A stretch of 28,395 nucleotides of DNA, from positions 1-28,395 of the forward strand of contig SFZC01000010.1 in the NCBI GenBank assembly GCA_004558955.1. Reading direction: 5' to 3'. Position 1 is the first letter of the stretch; each line of letters begins with the position of its first letter. This document shows, in pieces, positions 8,901-14,425 of the stretch. The DNA is from a bacterium (lineage in GTDB: Bacteria > Cyanobacteriota > Vampirovibrionia > Gastranaerophilales > Gastranaerophilaceae). The position numbers and the translations under genes are program-made. The notes beneath the pieces are model-generated. The model did no database searches. It saw nothing but the letters and a program-made list of their open reading frames with translations, and was not told the DNA's origin.

Positions 8901-9060
8901 CTTTTAGAAAAATCCATTTGTTATCTTTGTCACCTTTGAGGTTGCGGAAGGTGGAACTTTTTACTTCCTCTCTCACGCAATCATGCAAATATTGACTTAA
9001 TTTCTTAATAAAACTGTTATTAAATGCCGAATTTAGGGCTTTTGTCGCTTCTTGTAACAT
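5929..9060 (-). CDS. Superfamily 1 DNA/RNA helicase (DNA2/NAM7 type) with C-terminal PD-(D/E)XK nuclease-like domain
   Basis: This 1043-residue protein has a unique N-terminal region (1-320) with an acidic linker at 150-240, then an AAA_11/AAA_12 helicase core. Visible motifs are Walker A GPPGTGKS (343-350), Walker B VIDEAS (663-668), motif III GDDKQLP (689-695), the HFRS region (746-749), TAHTFQGDE (860-868, motif V) and NVAITRAKN (897-905, motif VI). A long helical, coiled-coil-like insertion (about 430-620) splits the core, as in UPF1-like enzymes. The last 90 residues resemble the DUF559/MTES_1575/Vsr group of endonuclease folds: Glu959 in the first helix, Asp981 in SADLVV, Glu991-Ile-Asp993 in FIIEIDG, then a basic helix ending near Arg1015. 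AGAAGG supports the start. It is monocistronic with its own terminator. Roles in DNA repair or in phage defence are both possible; the family occurs in defence islands, but nothing else here is a defence gene. Confidence 0.85.
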   Translation of the reverse strand: MLQEATKALNSAFNNSFIKKLSQYLHDCVREEVKSSTFRNLKGDKDNKWIFLKEQETLLTEGLEYLKLDGSDPNLTELMLQGVSSARDKYLIYGYMFLVGKNGKSRRFNEFLTPLLYVPCKLERNGVNINCILQDDVLSLNTGALAALLKKGEDDDEVDLFLEGILDVVPDLPITKEKMDIFLTTVKSLIPDIEITTDGTDSFVEDNVTKEETSKNYNDVTIDGDNFDEIIDNEIQDNKQKASSGAIKKLSVTYSSAIILTKRPAVTAGVLHELMQIAEKPSGVFRETTLSVINDEYTQSVEKVFPLKNSDTPFYPITPLALSDSQERVIRNVENNKLIAVQGPPGTGKSQTIVNLVAHLIANGKTVLVASRMDKAVDVVADRLNNLGAPYLALRAGRMNYQKQLSTQLQELTSGKFALDDDVEDFIFADTKDMVQHLDCLRETESKCEKIINMEKEWHDLRDEIQQMTTTIGDMEYISRPLKKSEIDNVNDVIKSLTDNMEKSGFFAGLANMSNLKQLKKVLDIRSFDVEPENLDRLKVELDFVTQKWKLRKIETDIQKTGNLHVMMEQIRQLKKKQRTLAINILKSTRREALKSLLRDAKKVRRIKVHSLALVEKRRKKTDNIMEEEDFKPLLDAFPCWCVTTYAVSDSLPLKPGMFDVAVIDEASQCDIASCFPIMYRAKKTVVVGDDKQLPHLSFLEKAKEQSFLSQYGIPDKYQLMWRFRTNSMFDLADYYSMNSVMLDEHFRSLPSIINFSNKEFYNDRIRVMRRETSSDNAIDIVKVPEGKVDSDVTRNLPEIEVLVKTLHEIVLEDEKNNPEKPVTIGIISPFRAQVEQLKISVPKVLSEYMIKKHQIEIGTAHTFQGDERDIILMSWTFANNSFPQSITFLQKPNLFNVAITRAKNKCINFVSHDLETMPDGHFRHYVSYLQQYKDRKKSMQEEGFDENIYKNSLEKTVAEEIRKLGHKVCAGVEIAGLSADLVVDDKFIIEIDGVEDTKKLHHLSNMKKQAILERCGFKVKRITFREWQYSPKACLDRVLTIE

Positions 9061-9113
9061 TAAACTGACCTTCTTAAAAATTCATACATATTCCATTTTA
9101 CACCATTTTACGC

Positions 9114-9119
9114 TAAAAT
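9114..9119 (+). promoter_or_regulatory. Candidate -10 box for a leaderless cca transcript
   Basis: TAAAAT ends 6 bases before the ATG at 9126, and there is no Shine-Dalgarno sequence between them or further upstream. Transcription would start at or next to the A of the start codon. No convincing -35 hexamer is visible, so this is the weakest of three such cases in the window. Confidence 0.35.
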
Positions 9120-9125
9120 CAACGT

Positions 9126-10223
9126 ATGAACACAGTATCTTTACGAGATAAAAACTTGTTTTATATTGGCGGAGTTGTGCGAGATAAATTGCTCGGCAAA
9201 GATAGTTTTGACATAGATTTGACGTATTCCGGAAATGCCGTTGAGTTTGTCAAAAACTTGCCTGATGCTCAGATTTTGCAAATAAACGAGCCGTTTGGTA
9301 CTGTTAAAATTAAGTTTGAAGGTGAAGAAATTGATATAGCCTCAACAAGAAGTGAAACTTACCCGCAAAAAGGTCATCTCCCCGTTGTCCAAAATATCGG
9401 TTGTTCGCTGAAAGAAGATATTTTGCGAAGAGATTTTACAATCAATGCAATGGCAATGTCAACGCTGGACGGTGAAATCATTGATTATGTAAACGGGCTT
9501 GAAGATATTAAAAATAAAAAACTGCGAATTTTGCATAGTGACAGTTTTATTGATGACCCAACAAGGATTTTGCGTGGGCTTAAGTTTGCGGTAAGGTTTG
9601 ATTTTGAACTTGAGGAAGAAACAAAAAAATTACAAGAAGATTATTTGAATAATATTAATTATGATATGTCGTATAAAAGATTAAAAAAAGAACTTGCTGA
9701 AACTTTTAATCTTAATTCTTGGCGAGCGTTTGAAATTTTTACAAACGAAAAAATGTACACTCTCCTCGCACCGCAAGAATTTGAACTCCCAAAAATAAAT
9801 CTTGAACCGATTATTTCAAAATATAATCCCGAAAATATTTGGATAATTTATGTCGGATTACTTGAAGATATTTCAAGTCTTCCGCTGACTAAGCAAGAAA
9901 AAAATATCGTTGAAAGTTATAATTATTTGAAAAATAAACATTTTGAAGATGATTTTTCTATATTTTCAGAATTAAACAACGCTCCATTAGAAGCGGTTAT
10001 TATGCTTGCAACAAAGGATTACGATACTGTTAAAAAATATTTAACCGAGTTGAAAGATATAAAATTTTCGATTACGGGAAAAGATTTGATTACGCTCGGG
10101 CTAACCCCGTCACCAAAATTTCAGGAAATTTTCGATTACGTTCTAAAAGAAAAACTAAAAAATCCTGAACTTACCAAAGCACAGGAATTGGAATTGGTGA
10201 AGAATAAAATAAAGGTTATTTAA
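9126..10223 (+). CDS. cca: CCA tRNA nucleotidyltransferase / poly(A) polymerase family, class II
   Basis: This enzyme adds or repairs the 3' CCA of tRNAs using CTP and ATP. The 365-residue protein begins with the class II nucleotidyltransferase signature: GGVVRD (15-20), the metal-binding DID (29-31), and RRDFTINAMA (101-110), which joins the head to the neck. DPTRILRGLKFAVRF (144-158) is the neck motif used for ATP/CTP recognition. The C-terminal body is helical and of usual length; no HD domain is attached. Sequence alone does not separate a full CCA-adding enzyme from an A-adding or poly(A) polymerase paralogue, but a single copy of this size is normally cca. No ribosome binding site precedes the ATG; a TAAAAT box 6 bases upstream suggests a leaderless mRNA. 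Its stop overlaps by 8 bases with the convergent solute-binding protein gene. Confidence 0.9.
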   Translation: MNTVSLRDKNLFYIGGVVRDKLLGKDSFDIDLTYSGNAVEFVKNLPDAQILQINEPFGTVKIKFEGEEIDIASTRSETYPQKGHLPVVQNIGCSLKEDILRRDFTINAMAMSTLDGEIIDYVNGLEDIKNKKLRILHSDSFIDDPTRILRGLKFAVRFDFELEEETKKLQEDYLNNINYDMSYKRLKKELAETFNLNSWRAFEIFTNEKMYTLLAPQEFELPKINLEPIISKYNPENIWIIYVGLLEDISSLPLTKQEKNIVESYNYLKNKHFEDDFSIFSELNNAPLEAVIMLATKDYDTVKKYLTELKDIKFSITGKDLITLGLTPSPKFQEIFDYVLKEKLKNPELTKAQELELVKNKIKVI

Positions 10224-11001
10224 TCCCGTAACTTGCTTTTATTTTCTTTAAATGTCCGTTGTGGTCTTCGATTTCAATAACATTATTTATCGCCATTAAC
10301 AAATCTTCTGATTCAATTCCACGGCGTAAGGCAACTGCATAAGGTTCTCGTGAATATCTTTTCGGTAATAATACCAATTTTTTATCTCTCAATGCCATTC
10401 CTAAAAGAATTGTGTCATCGGAAACTATAGCCTCTGCTTTGCCTGATTTCAACAATTGTAATGCCCCAGGATATGTACGGCTTCCGATAATGTTCACGTC
10501 AGGAACCGCAAGTCTTATGCTTTTTTCGCTTGTTGAACCGAAAATTATAACAACGGTTTTGCCGCTCAAATCCTTCAAATTCTTTATCATACTGCCACGT
10601 TTGACCAAAATCGCTTGTCCTGCATAATGGTATGGAGTTGAAAACATAATCAATTCTTTTCTTTTTGGAGTGACGGACATTGTTGAAATCAGCATATCAA
10701 CATCGCCCGAGTATAATTTCATAATTCTGTCAGATGAGGTTACGGGGACAAATTCGATTTTCTTTTCATCGCCCAAAAGTCCTCTTGCGATAAGTCTGCC
10801 CAAAGCCGGGTCATAACCTAAATATCTTCCTTTTTTATCTCTATAACCAAACGGATAAGTGTCAGTTTTTACTCCGACAATGACTTTATCTCGTTTTAAA
10901 ATCGTATTCAAATCATTTGTATATGGAACAGCCTGTTTTTTGCCACAACCGCAACAAGTTATGACAACAAGCATTAATAATAAAACTATTTTTTTGAACA
11001 T
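10216..11001 (-). CDS. Orphan polar-amino-acid-type ABC transporter solute-binding lipoprotein
   Basis: The 261-residue protein is a family 3 extracellular solute-binding protein (SBP_bac_3, GlnH/PEB1-like). It begins with a signal peptide, MFKKIVLLLMLVVITCCGCG, with Cys at 16, 17 and 19; Cys19 (followed by Gly) or Cys17 would be the lipidated residue, and the exact lipobox is atypical. The mature part shows VIVGVKTDTYPFGYRDKKGR, then GYDPALGRLIA, the periplasmic ligand cleft signature, and DVDMLISTMSVTPKR around residues 100-120. Ligand is probably a polar amino acid, but no ligand residue pattern is decisive. No permease or ATPase gene lies next to it, so it must work with a transporter encoded elsewhere or act as a sensor subunit. 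AAGGA lies about 9 bases before the ATG. The 3' end overlaps cca by 8 bases, convergently, with no visible terminator. Confidence 0.88.
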   Translation of the reverse strand: MFKKIVLLLMLVVITCCGCGKKQAVPYTNDLNTILKRDKVIVGVKTDTYPFGYRDKKGRYLGYDPALGRLIARGLLGDEKKIEFVPVTSSDRIMKLYSGDVDMLISTMSVTPKRKELIMFSTPYHYAGQAILVKRGSMIKNLKDLSGKTVVIIFGSTSEKSIRLAVPDVNIIGSRTYPGALQLLKSGKAEAIVSDDTILLGMALRDKKLVLLPKRYSREPYAVALRRGIESEDLLMAINNVIEIEDHNGHLKKIKASYGIK

Positions 11002-11050
11002 AATTTAATCCTTCATACTCCACTCAAAATCTTGTGCAAATCTGGCAATT

Positions 11051-11857
11051 TTACAAGTAGCACTTGCGTTCTTCGCCAGTTACGCCCGCATACAATTCGA
11101 CAAATTGTTTAGCAGGACTTGCTTCAATTTTTTGGAGCAAAACTTCTTCAATTTGGAAAAATCCGACATCACCCGACATTTCAACGGTAATTCTGATAGG
11201 TTTTCTTTCGCCGTGTTTAATGCTGATTCTTTCGATTGCATGAGCTGAATATTTGTGAATATCACCGACTCTCGGGGTTGTATTGATTGACATCGGAATT
11301 CTTGCACGTCCTTTGGTCATGTCGCAACCGTCCGCAATTAACAAAATTCCCGCTTCGGTTGAGTGAATTTTTCGTGAACCCATGTGACCAATAATCGCTT
11401 CTGTCGCTACCGATTTTATTATTACTCGTCTGTGCAAATCGTCAGGATAAAGGTGCATTAAGGTTCTTTGCAATATCGGTTGGCACAAAAGAGCAGACAT
11501 TTCCTCGTGTCCCTGACGACCTATTGCCATGCCCAAATCGTGCATCAAGCCCGCCAAAACAACTGCACACATACTGTCTTCAAATGTCCCCATTTCCTCT
11601 TGTTCTAATGAGGTTTTTATTTCAAAATCGTGTAAAATGTTCATCATTTTTATTGCGTTCCCGACTACCTGTCGCATGTGAACAGGTCCGTGGTCATTGT
11701 AGCCAAGTCGTCTGATTGACACATTATTTGCGTATTCCTGCATTTCTTGTAACTCTTCGTCCGCAAATAAATATTTTACCAGTTCTAAACATTGGGGGTG
11801 ATTTTTTAATCGACCTTGAATTTTTGCTTCTGTTGCTAGCTCTTTTGCTGATTTCAT
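11051..11857 (-). CDS. HD-domain metal-dependent phosphohydrolase
   Basis: The 268-residue protein has the ordered metal ligands of HD phosphohydrolases: His60 in HGPVHMRQV, His106-Asp107 in GLMHDLGMA, His117 in RQGHEEM, His158 in IIGHMGS, and Asp176/Asp179 in ADGCDMTKGRAR. The last is a typical final Asp followed by basic residues. The C-terminal 70 residues (IRITVEMSGDVGFFQIEEVL onward) look like a small beta domain that could bind a nucleotide or mediate dimerisation. Substrate is unknown; members of this fold act on nucleotides, cyclic dinucleotides or phospho-metabolites. It is cytoplasmic. No clear Shine-Dalgarno precedes the ATG; TTATATTATA lies about 20 bases upstream and may be the -10 region. 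It lies upstream of, and in the same direction as, the solute-binding protein gene (49-base gap), so the two may be co-transcribed. Confidence 0.85.
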   Translation of the reverse strand: MKSAKELATEAKIQGRLKNHPQCLELVKYLFADEELQEMQEYANNVSIRRLGYNDHGPVHMRQVVGNAIKMMNILHDFEIKTSLEQEEMGTFEDSMCAVVLAGLMHDLGMAIGRQGHEEMSALLCQPILQRTLMHLYPDDLHRRVIIKSVATEAIIGHMGSRKIHSTEAGILLIADGCDMTKGRARIPMSINTTPRVGDIHKYSAHAIERISIKHGERKPIRITVEMSGDVGFFQIEEVLLQKIEASPAKQFVELYAGVTGEERKCYL

Positions 11858-12365
11858 TTTGCTAATCCATTCTATAATATAACGTCCTAGTTATATATTA
11901 ACCCAATTTGAAGAAAAAAGTAACCCCTAAATTTAATCTGAGTGAAAGTTGTATGTTTGTAGGGGTGTGTTAATAGATTGTTACAAAGTGAACCAACGAA
12001 CCTACGGTGAGTTGTGTGAGTCTGTATGCGTAGGCGAAGCCGAAGAAGAATAACAAGAAAATTAAATGCTCATTGCATTCGCATAAATTTTCTAAGTTTT
12101 CAGAATGACGAACCCTTTGGTAGGTTTACGAAGATGTCATTCCGGCCTACGAGCCGGAATCTGTTTGTATATGTGGTTTGAGCGAAAATTAAACAGCTTC
12201 GGAATAAATTTGTAATTCAAAATTGTAAACTCTTTAATATTTTCAAAATGCGGTTGTTTTAGTAAAATTAGTTTTCCATAACGAGATTGTTAAGTTTTGT
12301 AAAGTGTAAAAGCTACACTATATCAAGGGTTTCTGCCTTTTGAGAAATTAGATGAAAACATCTTA
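11858..12365. other. Non-coding stretch upstream of the small RNA
   Basis: This part of an 825-base gene-free interval holds no convincing ORF. Visible elements are a 7-bp inverted repeat ACCCCTA (about 11923) and TAGGGGT (about 11961), the repeat at 12048-12167, and a hairpin AGTGTA (12303-12308)/TACACT (12314-12319). That hairpin lies about 50 bases ahead of the small RNA promoter and could be an operator. Its half-site AGTGT reappears in the 5' hairpin of the small RNA at 12411. Confidence 0.5.
12048..12167 (+). repeat. Complete two-module palindromic repeat (copy B)
   Basis: The left module (12048-12106) is an imperfect palindrome: GAATAACAAGAAAATT on one side and AATTTTCTAAGTTTTCAGAAT on the other, with an AATGC...GCAT inner stem. 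The right module (12122-12166) contains ATTCCGGC (12139-12146) and GCCGGAAT (12153-12160). The left module recurs inverted at 28332-28394 and degenerate at 5839; the right module recurs at 1-45. No ORF is inside. It is MITE-like or REP/BIME-like. Confidence 0.8.
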
Positions 12366-12394
12366 TTGACATATATTTTTTGTTGTGTAATAAT
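12366..12394 (+). promoter_or_regulatory. Near-consensus promoter of the small RNA
   Basis: TTGACA (12366-12371) is a perfect -35 box. Seventeen bases later AATAAT (12389-12394) matches TATAAT at five of six positions. This is the best sigma-70 promoter in the window. It predicts a transcript start near 12401, and no protein gene follows before a strong terminator. Confidence 0.75.
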
Positions 12395-12400
12395 ATAGGC

Positions 12401-12538
12401 ATAAGATTTAAGTGTAGTCGAAACACTAAATATAAATAGTTCATTAACCCCAAAACATATAAACTCCTAAATAATAAACACTAAAAGAGACCATTAGGAT
12501 GCAGAAAACGACCCACTCACAAATGAGTGGTTTTTTTT
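12401..12538 (+). ncRNA. Putative small non-coding RNA, about 138 nt
   Basis: A near-consensus promoter at 12366-12394 and a classic terminator at 12513-12538 bracket about 138 bases with no credible ORF. Predicted folding: a 5' hairpin AGTGT (12411-12415)/ACACT (12423-12427), a mostly unpaired A-rich middle, a 6-bp stem TCCTAA (12465-12470)/TTAGGA (12494-12499), and the terminator stem. The only ATG frame (12499) lacks a ribosome binding site and runs through the terminator. It does not resemble tmRNA, RNase P RNA, SRP RNA or a tRNA that I can recognise. It may be a trans-acting regulator. It lies downstream of metG on the opposite strand. Confidence 0.6.
12513..12538 (+). terminator. Intrinsic terminator of the small RNA
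   Basis: CCACTCA (12513-12519) pairs with TGAGTGG (12524-12530) over a CAAA loop and is followed directly by eight T's (12531-12538). Confidence 0.9.
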
Positions 12539-12625
12539 ATGCCAAGTTTTATTTTGAAAATTTTTTACTAAATATTTCAAAACCCAATTCCTTATCTTTA
12601 TCTATTCTCACAAAAACAAAACATT

Positions 12626-12661
12626 AAAAAATCAGCCACCTTACTAATGGCTGATTTTTTT
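12626..12661. terminator. Bidirectional terminator after metG
   Basis: AAAAAATCAGCCA (12626-12638) and TGGCTGATTTTTT (12648-12660) form a perfect 13-bp stem around a 9-base loop. The flanking A and T runs give a U-tract on both strands. It lies 22 bases after the metG stop and also insulates it from transcription arriving from the small RNA side. Confidence 0.92.
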
Positions 12662-12682
12662 CTTAGTTATATTATTTAGAAT

Positions 12683-14260
12683 TTACGCTTTGACTTTTGA
12701 TTTATCGGCAAGTTCGCTGTCTATTCTCAAAAATACAGGGTGGATTTCTTCTTTTGAAATCAATTTACCTGCTTTGATATTATTTGTTGTAATATTGTCA
12801 AGTTTCAAGGTTAAATCATAAGAAAGTTGGTTTGCCATATCTTGAGCAATATTCGGACAATACGGATAAATCAAAGAGGAAATTATACACATAATTTCCA
12901 AAACCGTTGCCAAAACCTGACCGCATTCTGTCATTTTTTCTTCTTTTGCAAGTGTCCAAGGTGCATTATCAGTTACAAATTTATTTGTAGCGTCAACAAG
13001 CGAGATAATAGTTTGTGCTGCTTCTTGAACTTCAAAATGATTGAAATGATTTTCTACAATTTTGATTGTGCCAAGTGAGGTTTTTAACAAGCTTTCTGCT
13101 TCTTTTGAACGGTTTGACAAGAATTCTTCTTTGATTTCACCGTCAAAATATTTAACAAGCATTGATAAACTTCTGTTTAACAGGTTGCCCATACTGTTTG
13201 CAAGATGTGCGTTAACTTTTTCTTTAAAATCTTGGTCTGAATAGTTGCCGTCACGTCCGCAAGGTGCTGAAGTTGCCATATAATATCTGAACGCATCAGG
13301 GGTTTTTAATTCAAAGTTTTCCAAAACGGAAGTCGGTGAAACCACGTTACCCAAAGATTTTGACATTTTTGTTTCGTCTATTGTTATCCAACCGTGAGCA
13401 AAAATATGTTTAGGTAGCGGTAATTCAAGTGCCATTAAAATACCAATCCAGTAAATACTGTGGAATTTCAAAATATCTTTACCGATAACGTGAACATCAA
13501 CAGGCCAAAGTTTTTTGAATTGTTCTGAAGGGTTTTCGGTATCGTATCCGATTGCGGTAATGTAATTTGAAAGTGCGTCAATCCAAACATAAATTGATTG
13601 TTCATCATCATCTAAAACATCAATACCCCAACCTACATTGGCTTTGTTCCTTGAAACCGAGATGTCTTGGATATCTTCCAACTGGTTCAAAACTTCGTTT
13701 GCTCTAAAGGAAGGTACAATGAAATCAGGATTTTCTTTGATGTGTTTCATAATTGCATTTTTATATGCACTTAATTTAAAGAAATAATTTTCTTCTTTTA
13801 CTACTTCCGGTTTTTTAAGGTGATCGGGACACAAGCCGTCTTCTGTCAAATCTTTAGGGTTTAAGAAACATTCGCAACCCGAACAGTAAAGTCCTTCGTA
13901 TTCATGTTTATAAATGTCACCTTTTTCAACAAGCTTTTTGAAGATTTTTTGAACAACTCTTTCATGGTCTTCGTCAGTTGTTCTGATAAATCTGTTATAA
14001 TTAATATCCAAAGCTTTCCAAGCATCTTTGAATTTTTGAGCATTTTCATCACAAAGTTCTTTCGGAGTTTTGCCTTGTGCTGCTGAGGTTTTTTGAATTT
14101 TTATACCGTGTTCATCGGTACCTGTCAACATAAACATGTTGTCGGTTCTTTGTGAATAATGTCTTGCAATAATGTCTGACAATATTTTTTCGTATGCGTG
14201 ACCGATATGCGGAGCGCCGTTTACATAGTCAATCGCAGTAGTTAAATAAAATTTTTCCAT
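12683..14260 (-). CDS. metG: Methionyl-tRNA synthetase
   Basis: This class I enzyme charges tRNA-Met and initiator tRNA with methionine. The 525 residues show HIGH at 18-21, the class-specific TGTDEHG (46-52), and a zinc knuckle with Cys126-x2-Cys129 and Cys144-x2-His147. They also show ANVGWGIDVLDDDEQ before VWIDALSNY and KMSKS at 298-302. A helical anticodon-binding domain follows (about 370-500). There is no C-terminal EMAP/Trbp111-like tRNA-binding domain, so this is the short form. AGAGGA lies 9 bases before the ATG. It is divergent from the pyruvate:ferredoxin oxidoreductase gene and ends at a strong bidirectional terminator. All catalytic motifs are intact, and codon use is that of the other housekeeping genes. 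Confidence 0.96.
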   Translation of the reverse strand: MEKFYLTTAIDYVNGAPHIGHAYEKILSDIIARHYSQRTDNMFMLTGTDEHGIKIQKTSAAQGKTPKELCDENAQKFKDAWKALDINYNRFIRTTDEDHERVVQKIFKKLVEKGDIYKHEYEGLYCSGCECFLNPKDLTEDGLCPDHLKKPEVVKEENYFFKLSAYKNAIMKHIKENPDFIVPSFRANEVLNQLEDIQDISVSRNKANVGWGIDVLDDDEQSIYVWIDALSNYITAIGYDTENPSEQFKKLWPVDVHVIGKDILKFHSIYWIGILMALELPLPKHIFAHGWITIDETKMSKSLGNVVSPTSVLENFELKTPDAFRYYMATSAPCGRDGNYSDQDFKEKVNAHLANSMGNLLNRSLSMLVKYFDGEIKEEFLSNRSKEAESLLKTSLGTIKIVENHFNHFEVQEAAQTIISLVDATNKFVTDNAPWTLAKEEKMTECGQVLATVLEIMCIISSLIYPYCPNIAQDMANQLSYDLTLKLDNITTNNIKAGKLISKEEIHPVFLRIDSELADKSKVKA

Positions 14261-14425
14261 TATATTATCCTCTTTAAATTATATTTATATTTCAAATTTT
14301 ATCATAAAAAAGTAATAAAAAACATGTATTTTTTAGAGAAAAATTTGTGTCAAAATGTTTGTTTGTATTATCATTAGTAAGTACAGTTAATAAGTTAAAT
14401 TAAGATTAAGGAGGGTAATAAAATT

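Noticed and set aside
5929..9060. Calling the helicase a Mokosh defence protein
   Set aside because: Mokosh type II carries a PLD-type nuclease (HxK motifs); none is visible here, and the C-terminus fits a PD-(D/E)XK fold instead, so only the general class is stated.
12048..12167. CRISPR array or insertion sequence at the repeat
   Set aside because: The repeats are not tandem with spacers, and no transposase ORF is within or beside any copy.
12499..12630. Small ORF MQKTTHSQM... inside the 825-base gap
   Set aside because: It has no Shine-Dalgarno, and the frame runs through the small RNA terminator and T8 tract, so it would not be transcribed as an mRNA.
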